From Candidatus Paceibacter sp. (GTDB taxonomy: Bacteria > Patescibacteriota > Minisyncoccia > Phycocordibacterales > GCA-2747955), in NCBI GenBank assembly GCA_014237915.1, contig JABACC010000005.1, positions 1 to 44,309 of the forward strand: a DNA stretch of 44,309 nt, in the 5' to 3' direction. The notes below the pieces were generated by a model, which was not told the origin of the DNA, did not search any database, and saw nothing but the letters and a program-made list of their open reading frames with translations. Below, piece after piece: positions 1 through 7,502 of the stretch. The first letter of the stretch is position 1, and every line of letters starts with the position of its first letter. Made by a program: the position numbers and the translations under genes.

Positions 1-2
1 GA

Positions 3-42
3 CAAACACTTTATTTTCAATTGTTTAAAAACAAAGTGTTTG
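3..42. repeat. 10-bp inverted repeat
   Basis: Arms at 3-12 and 33-42 (CAAACACTTT / AAAGTGTTTG) are perfect complements around a 20-nt AT-rich spacer. It lies past the 3' end of the broken PIN-like gene and could terminate it. There is no clear U-tract, so the role is uncertain. Nothing else is seen in 1-123. Confidence 0.4.
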
Positions 43-123
43 CCTCATTTGAACCTATTTAAATGTAAAGAACGAACTATGCAAGTATATCATGTATAAG
101 TGGTAAAATCAAGCACTTTAATG

Positions 124-560
124 CTATTTTATTTCCACTAGTGTTAGGGGATCTATGTCTGAGAGAGCGGATGAAAAAACTATTTTAGTATTAGCGATAT
201 CTTTTAGTTCTTTTTCTAGCCAAAGATTAAAACCTTTCTTGCCCCAAGCTTTATTGTCTCTTGCAATAAAAATTAATTTGGATTTTTTTTTATTTTTTTT
301 TAAATAAAATAATAATGATTCCCAAATTAAAGCATCTCCTAATTTATTATCTTTTGGAGGATTACCTTTATCTAGTCGTAATCTAGAAGATTGAATAATT
401 TCTGAATTTTCATCTATATATTCTGCTTTGTTAAAAATAGACTTTAATTTTTGATTTGCCTTGCTCCTAATACTTCTAAATCTCTTATTTATATCTTTAT
501 CTTTCTTGTTTAGAAGTCTTACTTCATTATTTATTTTTTTTTTTTAAACTTAATACTCAT
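124..560 (-). pseudogene. PIN-like protein, frameshifted at an A12 tract
   Basis: From the ATG at 560 the frame meets a TAA right after a run of 12 A (plus-strand T run 534-545). With 13 A, or 10, it would read on to the TAG at 124-126 as about 144 residues. The continuing frame holds a motif typical of PIN-like (DUF4935-type) proteins, GNPPKDNKLGDALIWESLL, then LIFIARDNKAW, which look like the acidic second half of a PIN nuclease. The N-terminal aspartate motif of a full PIN domain is not seen, so the gene may be truncated as well. It starts 6 nt after the AAA ATPase gene and probably formed a two-gene defence unit with it. Family assignment is by eye. Confidence 0.5.
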
Positions 561-566
561 AGCAAA

Positions 567-1733
567 TTAATCTATTAAATTAGGCTGACCTCCCAACAAT
601 CCCTCTTTATAATATTCCCCATAATTTTTATTTATTTTTTTATCACTTTTTACCATTTTATATAATTCAATAATTTCTGTCTCTACTTTATTTTTCTTTT
701 CAATTATTTTAATTTGGTCTGACCTCAGATCGTTTAGAAGATCTGGATTATGAGTTGAAAATATAATTTGAATATCTTTTCTCTCTTCTAAAAAAGTTTT
801 TAAAACAAAGTTAGCGAGCTCAATATTGAGACTTGCCTCTATTTCGTCAATCAACAATATGTTGCCTTTTTGTTTTATATCTAAAAAAGAATATATTAAT
901 TTTATAAAAGTTTTAGTTCCTTCTGATTCTGCTGAAAAATTTAAGGAAAAAGTTTCTTTTTTCCTGTTGGAATGCGTAAGTTTTAGATTGAAAAAAGACT
1001 TCTCGGTTAACCCAGAAAATGTTTGAACCATCCGTCTGTCCTTAACTAGCTCTACGTCCACTATAGAAAAATCTGCTTTATATAAAAAATCTAAAAATTT
1101 TTCTTTAATCTCAGGTTTTTTAATCAAGGAAAAGTTATTCTCATCTGCAAAATTAATCTTTTGATAACCTCCTTTTATGTCTCCAAAAAAAGAATACACT
1201 GGTTTCAAAATTTTAGAGCCAAGCTGCGAAGCTCTCGATAAAAATAAGGTTTCCTGTATGGTTTGATCTTTTTTATTTTTCAAATCTGCCTCGTATTTTC
1301 TTCCAAAACTAAAAACTTGTTTTTTTCTTTCAAAAATTTTTTGTTTTTTAGGAGAAAAAATACTTAAAGATTCTTTTAGTATTTGTTTCCTGTCGTGAGA
1401 AAACTTATATTCATATTTAGTATTGTTTATAATAAATGTAATTTCAAACTCGGTGGGTTCACCTTTTTCGTTTAATTCAAAATTTTGGTATAAAATTCCT
1501 TTATCTGGAAAATGGTTTTCTGAATTTAAAACAAGATTTTTTATAAATGTAATAGCTTCAATTACATTACTTTTTCCAGAAGCATTCTGTCCCACTAAAG
1601 CAATTGACCTTAATAAATTACTTTTTTTATTTACATAAAAATCTTTACCACTTTCTTTTGATTTTTTTTCAAAACTTATTTCTTGCCAATCTTTTATTGA
1701 TTTAAAATTTTTTATTCTTATTTTTTTTATCAT
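567..1733 (-). CDS. AAA15-type ATPase (RloA/COG1106-like)
   Basis: A 388-residue ABC/SMC-type ATPase. The N-terminal strand IRIKNFKSIKDW is followed by Walker A GQNASGKS (about 48-55); near the C-terminus are Walker B ILLIDE (about 292-297) and the switch segment STHNPDLL (from 326). This order (RNF-type start, P-loop, late Walker B) is that of COG1106 ATPases such as RloA, which pair with a nuclease-like partner in anti-phage or anti-restriction loci. The partner here would be the frameshifted PIN-like gene just downstream. The exact role cannot be told from sequence; family confidence is high. Confidence 0.85.
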   Translation of the reverse strand: MIKKIRIKNFKSIKDWQEISFEKKSKESGKDFYVNKKSNLLRSIALVGQNASGKSNVIEAITFIKNLVLNSENHFPDKGILYQNFELNEKGEPTEFEITFIINNTKYEYKFSHDRKQILKESLSIFSPKKQKIFERKKQVFSFGRKYEADLKNKKDQTIQETLFLSRASQLGSKILKPVYSFFGDIKGGYQKINFADENNFSLIKKPEIKEKFLDFLYKADFSIVDVELVKDRRMVQTFSGLTEKSFFNLKLTHSNRKKETFSLNFSAESEGTKTFIKLIYSFLDIKQKGNILLIDEIEASLNIELANFVLKTFLEERKDIQIIFSTHNPDLLNDLRSDQIKIIEKKNKVETEIIELYKMVKSDKKINKNYGEYYKEGLLGGQPNLID

Positions 1734-1874
1734 ATTATTTAAAAAAGTTAATTAATAGCAATATTAATTGCTTTAGTCTATCAAAAACAAATTAAAAGTC
1801 AAATAATTGTTAAAAAAATACAATCTTTATTTTTGATATTCTGATTATATCACAAGGAAAATTAGCTCTTAAAG

Positions 1875-1907
1875 AAAAAGGATTTTGCCGCAGGCAAAAT
1901 CCTTTTT
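1875..1907. repeat. GNA-loop palindrome (GCA loop)
   Basis: Perfect 15-bp arms (1875-1889, 1893-1907) around the loop GCA, closed by C:G, with the stem core GGATTTTGCC. It lies upstream of the AAA ATPase gene and is the first of three palindromes in 130 bp that fill the 1734-2058 gap. A T-rich run follows on the plus strand. It is too far downstream of the minus-strand gene at 2059 to be its only terminator. Confidence 0.85.
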
Positions 1908-1931
1908 GTTTTTATTTTAAAAATAAATTTT

Positions 1932-1972
1932 AAAATAAAGAGTGCGGGCCGAAGGCCCGCACTCTTTATTTT
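1932..1972. terminator. GNA-loop palindrome (GAA loop), terminator-like
   Basis: Perfect 19-bp arms (1932-1950, 1954-1972) around GAA, with the GC core GTGCGGGCC and A/T tails on both sides, so either strand would give a hairpin followed by U. The same GC core recurs at 35512, 36761 and 40596. Confidence 0.85.
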
Positions 1973-2001
1973 TTGGATTTTGCCGCAGGAAAAATCCAAA
2001 A
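1971..2001. repeat. GNA-loop palindrome (GCA loop), one mismatch
   Basis: Arms 1971-1984 and 1988-2001 pair except for one G/A mismatch; the loop is GCA. The stem is nearly the same as the 1875 copy (GGATTTTGCC), so it reads as a decayed sibling. Confidence 0.75.
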
Positions 2002-2058
2002 AATTTTCTAAAATAATTCTAATTTTAAAAAACTAACTTTCTAAATTTCTAAAAATTT

Positions 2059-2499
2059 TTATTTAAGTGGTAAATCACTTCCCTCTCCTGCAAATTTTGT
2101 TTCAACAAATCCCATAATTGCTCCTATTACTATTCCATCTAAAAGCGCCCAATATGGAGAAACTAATCCTGTCCAAGAAACTAAATCTGACTGCATTAAA
2201 ATATTTATATTTTCATAACTCAAAAGAACAAACATTAAATAAAAAACAAATCCTACCGCAGGCCCTCTAAACCACCAGTGCATTTTAAAATCTAAAACTG
2301 GGTGTCTGTTAAAAATCCCAGCAAAGCCAATTGTTGCTCCCATTAATACAAACATTATAAGCGCCCCAACTCCAAACTCACTTATTAACGGAAAACCATA
2401 AGAAGGTAAAATAATAATAACTATAAGCCCTATGATAAGACCGATAACTTTTCCAAGAAAAATTCTTCCTGAAATAGATTTTAATTTAAAATTAAACAT
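2059..2499 (-). CDS. small multi-pass membrane protein, unknown
   Basis: 146 residues with four hydrophobic segments: about 14-32 (glycine-rich), 42-60, 80-96 and 117-132. It has charged loops and a short C-terminal tail. No catalytic motif or family was recognised. It stands alone on the minus strand between a palindrome cluster and holB, with no visible Shine-Dalgarno before the ATG. Codon use is as AT-rich as the neighbours. Probably a lineage-specific inner-membrane protein. Confidence 0.7.
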   Translation of the reverse strand: MFNFKLKSISGRIFLGKVIGLIIGLIVIIILPSYGFPLISEFGVGALIMFVLMGATIGFAGIFNRHPVLDFKMHWWFRGPAVGFVFYLMFVLLSYENINILMQSDLVSWTGLVSPYWALLDGIVIGAIMGFVETKFAGEGSDLPLK

Positions 2500-2589
2500 A
2501 ATAAAAATAAATAACGAATAAAACTTAAAAATAAGTTACTTTTATTTTAAAATAAATTTGAAAATATAAAAGTTAAAATTGTGGAAAAA

Positions 2590-3294
2590 TTAAATTTTTG
2601 GAGTATTTACAGCTAAAAATTCCAAAATATTTTTTGAGCTCGCTCCTTTATTTCCTAAATATTTTTTTAAAATTAAAAATTTTTTATAAAAATTTTCAAA
2701 ATCTTCTATAAAAAATTTATTTTTTTTCAGAGCCTCAACCTGCTTTTCTAAAATTTTTTTTTCTAAATCTTTGACAAAAAAAATGCTTTTTTTCTCATCT
2801 AAAATTTCTTTTATTTTTTTTTCTCTTTGTGAAAAATTATTTTCTAAAAAAATTTCAATTTCTTTTTCTGGAAAGTAGAAATCTTTTGAAAAATCAATAA
2901 TATTTGCTCTTGATAAAATTGTATCCAAAACTCCAGAAAGAGTTGGTAAAAAAAGAAAATAAAAATTATTTTCCCCTCCGTCTTCAAAAGTTTTCAAACT
3001 TGCATTTTGAACATCATATGGAAATTTATCTGTATTAATTATAAAAATTTTTTTGAAAGATTTTGATTTTATGATTGTTTTTTTTTCAAGCTCCCTGATT
3101 TGGTTCATTGAAATTGAATCTTTTCCCTCTTCTGGTTTTATTTCAAAAAAAATATCTTCATCTGAAAAATTAAAATCTTCTTTTAAAAATTTCCAAAAAT
3201 CTTCTTTTAATTTTTCGTATGATCCGACGATTAAATTAAAATGAAAAAAATAAGGTAAACTTTCTTTTAATTTTTCTTGTAAATTTTCTTGCAT
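2590..3294 (-). CDS. holB: DNA polymerase III delta-prime-like subunit
   Basis: 234 residues resembling the AAA+ clamp-loader delta-prime subunit. The diagnostic stretch is SISMNQIRELEK, then KIFIINTDKFPYDVQNASLK, then TILSRANIIDF, matching the family pattern Q-I-R ... vfIId-ae-m...aqNALLKtlEEP...tIlSRc. The Walker A loop is absent, as is common in delta-prime, and the protein is shorter than the usual 300-330 residues: the N-terminal domain is cut down and the C-terminal collar is short. It follows mreB on the same strand, separated by a 19-bp palindrome. Confidence 0.75.
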   Translation of the reverse strand: MQENLQEKLKESLPYFFHFNLIVGSYEKLKEDFWKFLKEDFNFSDEDIFFEIKPEEGKDSISMNQIRELEKKTIIKSKSFKKIFIINTDKFPYDVQNASLKTFEDGGENNFYFLFLPTLSGVLDTILSRANIIDFSKDFYFPEKEIEIFLENNFSQREKKIKEILDEKKSIFFVKDLEKKILEKQVEALKKNKFFIEDFENFYKKFLILKKYLGNKGASSKNILEFLAVNTPKI

Positions 3295-3320
3295 TTTTTT
3301 ATGTGAAATTTTTCTAGGAA

Positions 3321-3361
3321 TTTTTTTGGCGGATTTGGCGAAGCCAAATCCGCCAAAAAAA
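3321..3361. terminator. GNA-loop palindrome (GAA) after mreB
   Basis: Perfect 19-bp arms (3321-3339, 3343-3361), loop GAA, core GGCGGATTTGGC, with T7/A7 ends. It sits between the end of mreB and the start of holB, so on the minus strand it is a textbook mreB terminator. It also overlaps the region where a holB promoter would lie. Confidence 0.85.
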
Positions 3362-3394
3362 TAAAAAATAATTTTTTATTTTTTTATTTCTTTT

Positions 3395-4417
3395 TTATTT
3401 TTTGGAAATAACAGCTTTTTTGTAAACATCTAAATGCTCTAAAGCAACACCAGTTCCTTCGGCCACCGCAGTTAGTGGCGAATCGGCTAAAATAGCTTTT
3501 ACTCCAGTTTCTTTTTCAACAAGATCTGTTAAACTTCTTAATTTTGAAGTTCCTCCTGTCATTATAATTCCATTTTCAATAATATCAGCTGCCATTTCTG
3601 GTGGGGTTTCTGCTAAAACATCTTTTATAGCTTTTATAATATCATCAAGATTTTTAGAAACTGCTCTAACAATATCGTTTGTTTTAATTTCAATTGTTTT
3701 TGGTAGTTCAGTTGTGTAATCGAGGCCAGAAACTTTCATTTTTAATTGCTGTTTTGGAGAAAGTAAAATAGCTCCTCCAACTTTTACTTTAATTTTTTCT
3801 GCGGTTTTTTCTCCAATCGCTAGAGAAAAATTTTTTTTAACATAATCAATTATTGATCTGTCTATTTTGTCTCCAGCTGATTTTACAGAGTTTGCCACCA
3901 CAATTCCCCCAAGAGAAATAACGGCAACGTCTGTGGTTCCTCCACCAATATCTACAATCATATGCCCTCCTGGTTCTTCAATTTTTATCCCTGAACCTAT
4001 GGCTCCCAAAATTGGCTCTTTTACAATGTAAGCTTTTTTAGCTCCTGCTTTAATCGCTGCTTCAATAACAGCTCTTCTTTCTGTGGAATTTATTCCTGCT
4101 GGAACTGAGATCATTACTTCTGGTTTAAAAAAAGAATTTTTTCCTAAAGCCTTTTTAATAAAATAAGAAAGCAGAGCTTCTGTTACCCTGTAGTCTGCGA
4201 TGACTCCGTCTTTCATTGGCCTGTAAGCAATAATTTCATCTGGAGTTTTTCCTATCATTACTTTTGCTTCAGTTCCCACAGCTAAAATTTTTTTATCAAC
4301 TTCGGAAACTGCCATCACTGAAGGCTCGTTTATAATGACTCCTTTTTGAGGAACAAAAACTAAAACATTTGCTGTTCCTAAATCGATACCAAGTTTGGGT
4401 GTAAGAAAATTAAACAT
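3395..4417 (-). CDS. mreB: rod-shape actin MreB
   Basis: 340 residues, the full length for MreB, a cytoplasmic actin-fold ATPase that guides wall synthesis. Seen: phosphate 1 loop DLGTANVLV (about 12-20), phosphate 2 region MIVDIGGGTTDVAVISLGG, and the adenosine motif IIENGIIMTGGTSKLRSL near the C-terminus. The start is fixed by an extended -10 (TGTTATAAT) only 6 nt before the ATG, so the mRNA should be leaderless. It is followed by a palindrome terminator; no mreC is adjacent. Confidence 0.97.
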   Translation of the reverse strand: MFNFLTPKLGIDLGTANVLVFVPQKGVIINEPSVMAVSEVDKKILAVGTEAKVMIGKTPDEIIAYRPMKDGVIADYRVTEALLSYFIKKALGKNSFFKPEVMISVPAGINSTERRAVIEAAIKAGAKKAYIVKEPILGAIGSGIKIEEPGGHMIVDIGGGTTDVAVISLGGIVVANSVKSAGDKIDRSIIDYVKKNFSLAIGEKTAEKIKVKVGGAILLSPKQQLKMKVSGLDYTTELPKTIEIKTNDIVRAVSKNLDDIIKAIKDVLAETPPEMAADIIENGIIMTGGTSKLRSLTDLVEKETGVKAILADSPLTAVAEGTGVALEHLDVYKKAVISKK

Positions 4418-4423
4418 AAAAAA

Positions 4424-4432
4424 ATTATAACA
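4424..4432 (-). promoter_or_regulatory. extended -10 of mreB, leaderless spacing
   Basis: TGTTATAAT; the -10 hexamer ends 6 nt upstream of the mreB ATG, so transcription would start at or next to the A of the start codon. Confidence 0.7.
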
Positions 4433-4508
4433 ATTTTTAGATTTAGAAAAAAGAAAATGTTTTAAAAAAATTTAATTTTTAAAAATTATTTTTTAAGATT
4501 TTTAAAAA

Positions 4509-4537
4509 GGCGGATTTTGCCTTCGGCAAAATCCGCC
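4509..4537. repeat. GNA-loop palindrome (TTC)
   Basis: Perfect 13-bp arms (4509-4521, 4525-4537), loop TTC, core GGCGGATTTTGCC. It lies between the tRNA-Ala genes and mreB, all on the minus strand, so it may terminate the tRNA transcript. Confidence 0.85.
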
Positions 4538-4602
4538 ACAAAAAAGCAAAATAAAAAACAAAGATTTTCTCTTTGTCTTTAATTTATTTTTATTTTATTT
4601 TG

Positions 4603-4676
4603 TGGACCTGAGAGGATTCGAACCCCCGGCTTCCTCAGTGCAAGTGAGGCGCTCTAGCCAACTGAGCTACAGGCCC
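4603..4676 (-). tRNA. tRNA-Ala (UGC)
   Basis: A 74-nt cloverleaf on the minus strand: acceptor GGGCCTG / CAGGTCC with the G3:U70 pair that marks alanine tRNAs, D arm, anticodon loop CTTGCAC (anticodon TGC) and T-loop TTCGAAT. The discriminator is A, followed by CA rather than CCA, so the CCA end is not encoded. It is the second of two adjacent alanine tRNAs. Confidence 0.95.
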
Positions 4677-4730
4677 AAAATATACTGGAAAATTATACCA
4701 AAAAAGAAAAATAATGAAAATTTTAAGAAA

Positions 4731-4755
4731 GTGGATTTTGCGAAGCAAAATCCAC
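4731..4755. repeat. GNA-loop palindrome (GAA) between tRNAs
   Basis: Perfect 11-bp arms (4731-4741, 4745-4755), loop GAA, core GTGGATTTTGC. It separates the two tRNA-Ala genes and could terminate the upstream one or mark a processing point. Confidence 0.8.
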
Positions 4756-4777
4756 AAAAACATTTTTTTTATATTTG

Positions 4778-4850
4778 TGGACCTAAGCGGATTCGAACCG
4801 CTGACCTCATCGCTGCCAGCGACGCGCTCTACCAGCTGAGCTATAGGCCC
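4778..4850 (-). tRNA. tRNA-Ala (GGC)
   Basis: A 73-nt cloverleaf: acceptor GGGCCTA / TAGGTCC again with G3:U70, anticodon loop CTGGCAG (anticodon GGC), T-loop TTCGAAT, discriminator A, no encoded CCA. With the UGC tRNA it covers all four alanine codons. Confidence 0.95.
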
Positions 4851-4904
4851 AATTTTTCGAAAAAAATTATTTTTTATTGTATCAAAAAAATTAAAAAATT
4901 TGCA

Positions 4905-4939
4905 GGGTGGAAAAATTGGCTCCGCCAATTTTTCCACCC
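4905..4939. repeat. GNA-loop palindrome (TCC) upstream of dprA
   Basis: Perfect 16-bp arms (4905-4920, 4924-4939), loop TCC (complement GGA). It lies between the divergent tRNA-Ala and dprA genes, so it is not in a normal terminator position for either. Confidence 0.85.
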
Positions 4940-4969
4940 CTCACCCATTCTCTAAAAAAATATTAAAAA

Positions 4970-4978
4970 TGTTATACT
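4970..4978 (+). promoter_or_regulatory. extended -10 of dprA, leaderless spacing
   Basis: TGTTATACT, with the hexamer ending 6 nt before the dprA ATG. Confidence 0.7.
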
Positions 4979-4984
4979 TTTTTT

Positions 4985-5851
4985 ATGAAAAAAATTTTAA
5001 AAAAAGATTTCAAAAACACATTTTTAGAAAATCTTTTAGAGCTCCATGATTGCCCGAAAGAAATTTTTTATGAAGGAAAATTAGAAAATTTTTCAGACAA
5101 AAATTTAAAATTTATAACAATAGTCGGCTCACGCTCCGTTTCAGCTTACGGAAAAATGGCTTTAGAAAAAATTATTAAAGATTTGGAGGGATTTCCTGTG
5201 GTCATAATTTCTGGCCTTGCTCTTGGGGTGGATTCTTTGGCTCACAAATTTTCTTTGGAAAACAAATTGCCAACAATTTCTGTTCCCGGATCGGGCCTTT
5301 CGGAAAAAGTTTTATACCCTCGGTCAAATTTTTTCCTCGCTCAGGAAATTTTAAAAAAAGAGGGACTTTTGCTTTCAGAGTTTGAAGAAGATTTTAAAGC
5401 AACGCCTTGGTCTTTTCCTAAAAGAAATAGAATTATGTCGGCGCTGAGTGATTTTGTTTTAATTGTGGAAGCTCGGGAAAAATCTGGAACTTTAATAACC
5501 GCCAGAATGGCTTTAGAATATAATAAAAATATGGGAGTTGTGCCAGCTGGAATTTTTTCAGAAAGTGCAAAAGGTTCAAATAAATTAATTCGTGATGGAG
5601 CTTACCCGATTTTTTCAGGAAATGATATTCTAGAAATTTTAGGTTTTAGCACAGAAGAAAAAAAAGAAAAAAATTTAGACGAATTAAATTCTGAAGAAAA
5701 AGAAATTTACAAAATAATTTCCAGCGAAATTTCCAAAGAAGAAATTTTAGAAAAATCAAAATTTGAAAAATCAAAAACTTTAGAAATTTTATCTCTTTTG
5801 GAAATTAAAGGTTTTACTGAAGAAAAATTGGGAAAAATTTGGAAAAAATAA
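4985..5851 (+). CDS. dprA: DNA-processing protein DprA
   Basis: 288 residues. DprA loads RecA on incoming single strands during natural transformation. The Rossmann-like DprA fold is clear: TIVGSRSVSAYG, then IISGLALGVDSLAH, SVPGSGL, FPKRNRIMSALSDFVLIVEA and SGTLITARMALE, with a short winged-helix-like C-terminus (about 225-288). The N-terminal SAM-like domain is reduced to about 45 residues. The start is supported by the extended -10 six bases upstream. With the type IV pilins at 40.7-41.7 kb it suggests a DNA-uptake ability. Confidence 0.95.
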   Translation: MKKILKKDFKNTFLENLLELHDCPKEIFYEGKLENFSDKNLKFITIVGSRSVSAYGKMALEKIIKDLEGFPVVIISGLALGVDSLAHKFSLENKLPTISVPGSGLSEKVLYPRSNFFLAQEILKKEGLLLSEFEEDFKATPWSFPKRNRIMSALSDFVLIVEAREKSGTLITARMALEYNKNMGVVPAGIFSESAKGSNKLIRDGAYPIFSGNDILEILGFSTEEKKEKNLDELNSEEKEIYKIISSEISKEEILEKSKFEKSKTLEILSLLEIKGFTEEKLGKIWKK

Positions 5852-5878
5852 AACAACACCGTAGCGTTGTGGTAGTTT

Positions 5879-5908
5879 TTGCCCCCAAGTCGTGAAACTT
5901 GGGGGCAA
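5879..5908. terminator. intrinsic terminator after dprA
   Basis: 12-bp stem TTGCCCCCAAGT / ACTTGGGGGCAA around the loop CGTGAA. The loop differs from the local GNA family and the stem is GC-rich. It lies at the edge of a GC-richer block and may have arrived with the next gene. Confidence 0.75.
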
Positions 5909-5918
5909 GAAATTACTC

Positions 5919-6143
5919 CTATGCAGCATCGGAGTTTTCTATTTTTAGAAGTAACCCTTGGGCTTTTTCTAGGGTTAGCCTCTCAATGCTCACACTGCTA
6001 TTTCCTCGGCATGTACCCCATAGCCTGGTAATGTCGCAATAATAAATCATTTCATCTTTCACAAAAAAAATATCCTCAAAAGAACTTTTTCCATTCAACT
6101 CTTCGCAGAGCTGTTTTATATCTAATGTCTCTGATGTTCTCAT
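5919..6143 (-). CDS. hypothetical protein in GC-richer insert
   Basis: 74 residues from MRTSETLDIKQL to the C-terminal SDAA; no family recognised, mostly a soluble mix of helix and strand. An upstream in-frame ATG at 6236 would add 31 residues, but 6143 is preferred because AAAGG sits about 8 nt before it and the added stretch is AT-rich leader. The first 120 bases of the gene end are about 46% GC by count, far above neighbouring genes, and the Shine-Dalgarno-like site is itself unusual here. It lies next to tRNA-Arg. Probably acquired from elsewhere. Confidence 0.6.
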   Translation of the reverse strand: MRTSETLDIKQLCEELNGKSSFEDIFFVKDEMIYYCDITRLWGTCRGNSSVSIERLTLEKAQGLLLKIENSDAA

Positions 6144-6244
6144 AATATTACCTTTCTTCTCAGGTTTTTTGTGTCTGTGTACATCTAAATAAATAATAAT
6201 ACTTTTTAAAAATATTGCAAGTTTTTTAATAGCCATTTTTTTTG

Positions 6245-6316
6245 TCTCCTCGGTAGGAATCGAACCTACATCCAGTCCTTAGGAGGGACTTGTTTTATCC
6301 ATTAAACTACGAGGAG
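6245..6316 (-). tRNA. tRNA-Arg (CCU)
   Basis: A 72-nt cloverleaf: acceptor CTCCTCG / CGAGGAG, anticodon loop CTCCTAA giving anticodon CCT (codon AGG), T-loop TTCGATT, discriminator A, CCA not encoded. A small GC-richer gene follows directly downstream, which fits tRNA genes being insertion sites, although no attachment repeat was found. Confidence 0.95.
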
Positions 6317-6333
6317 AATTTTTAGATTTTAAC

Positions 6334-6380
6334 ATATTTTAGGGCCGCAAAACGCGGAGCGTTTTGCGGCCCTAAAATAT
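6334..6380. repeat. GNA-loop palindrome (GGA), 22 bp
   Basis: Perfect 22-bp arms (6334-6355, 6359-6380), loop GGA, core AGGGCCGCAAAACGC. Partly complementary AT sequence extends further on both sides. It lies between dus and tRNA-Arg, both on the minus strand. Confidence 0.85.
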
Positions 6381-6408
6381 TTAAAATCTTTCTAAAAATT
6401 ATTTTTTG

Positions 6409-6437
6409 GGTGAAATTTGGCGAAGCCAAATTTCACC
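6409..6437. terminator. GNA-loop palindrome (GAA) after dus
   Basis: Perfect 13-bp arms (6409-6421, 6425-6437), loop GAA, core GGTGAAATTTGGC, 3 nt past the dus stop on the minus strand. Confidence 0.85.
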
Positions 6438-6439
6438 TT

Positions 6440-7480
6440 TTAATTATTTTTCTCTAAAAAAGTTTTTGATATTTTTTCAAGCTCATCTAAATTTTTCGCT
6501 TCCATCATTTCTATTCTTAAATCTTTTGCGCCCGAAAATTCATTTATATAAACTTTAAAAAACTTTTTCATTAAATTAAAATTTTTAGATCTTTTTCCAA
6601 AAAGTTTTAAATTTTTTTTATTTTCCCCAAACTCTTTTTCAAAATATTTTGTATGTTTTAATGCAAGGGCAATTTTTTCCGCAGAAGAAAATTGCTTAAA
6701 ACTTTTTTTATCATTAAAAATATAAGGATCTGAAAAAATTCCTCTCCCTATCATTACTCCATCGGCTCCTGTTTGTTTAATTTTTTCTTTTCCTTCTTTT
6801 TTTGAAAAAATATCTCCATTTAAAATTAAAATTGTTTCTGGGGAAATTCTATTTTTCATTTCGACAATTTCTTTTCCAAGCTCCCAATGAGCGGAAACTT
6901 TCGACATTTCTTTTTTTGTTCGAAGATGCACTTTTAAAGCGCTCGGCTTAAAAGAAAGCAAAAATTCTATCCAAGAAAGATCAATTTGGTTGTAACCAAT
7001 TCTTGTTTTAAAAGAAACTGGAAAATCTCCAACTGCCCCAAAAACTTCTTTTATTATTTTTTCTGTTAATTCTCGATGGTTTATAAGTTCTGATCCTGCT
7101 GCCTGTTTTAAAATATTTTTTGCAGGACAACCCATATTTATATCAACTCCATTAAAACCTAATTTTTTTACAAGTTTTGCAGACTCGGCATAATTTTCTG
7201 GTTTTCCTCCAAAAATTTGAGCCACAATTGGTTTTTGTTTTTTTTCATAATTAAACATTTGCAAAAGTTTTTCTCTTCCCTCTTTTGAGGAAAGTCCATC
7301 GCAAGAAACAAATTCTGTATAAAAAACATCAGGTGGGCCAATTTCTGAAATAATTTTTCGAAAAGGGTTGTCGGTAACATCAGCCATTGGAGCTAGGGCG
7401 AAAATCCCTTCGGGATTTTCGCCCTTCAAATCTTGCCAAAAATTTTCTTTTTTCTTTTTTTTAAAAAAATTAAAAAACAT
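6440..7480 (-). CDS. dus: tRNA-dihydrouridine synthase (Dus)
   Basis: 346 residues, the usual length. Dus enzymes reduce uridines in tRNA D-loops with FMN and NADPH. Seen: LAPMADVTDNPFR (FMN-binding start of the barrel), GVDINMGCPAKNILKQAAGS with the catalytic Cys (about 117), SFKTRIGY, ILNGDIFSKKEG, GVMIGRGI. Residues about 19-28 (KGENPEGIFA) are encoded by a palindrome inserted just before the first barrel strand. It follows the FtsQ-like gene by 22 nt, probably as one operon. Confidence 0.95.
   Translation of the reverse strand: MFFNFFKKKKKENFWQDLKGENPEGIFALAPMADVTDNPFRKIISEIGPPDVFYTEFVSCDGLSSKEGREKLLQMFNYEKKQKPIVAQIFGGKPENYAESAKLVKKLGFNGVDINMGCPAKNILKQAAGSELINHRELTEKIIKEVFGAVGDFPVSFKTRIGYNQIDLSWIEFLLSFKPSALKVHLRTKKEMSKVSAHWELGKEIVEMKNRISPETILILNGDIFSKKEGKEKIKQTGADGVMIGRGIFSDPYIFNDKKSFKQFSSAEKIALALKHTKYFEKEFGENKKNLKLFGKRSKNFNLMKKFFKVYINEFSGAKDLRIEMMEAKNLDELEKISKTFLEKNN
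7395..7425. repeat. GNA-loop palindrome inside dus
   Basis: Perfect 14-bp arms (7395-7408, 7412-7425), loop TTC on the plus strand (GAA on the coding strand), core AGGGCGAAAATCCC. Fully translated, at residues about 19-28 of Dus. Confidence 0.9.
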
Positions 7481-7502
7481 TTTTACTTAAAATTAAAAAT
7501 TT

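Noticed and set aside
4602..4955. Open frames on both strands across 4602-4955
   Set aside because: They overlay two clear tRNA-Ala genes and a palindrome; the coding look comes from the tRNA sequences.
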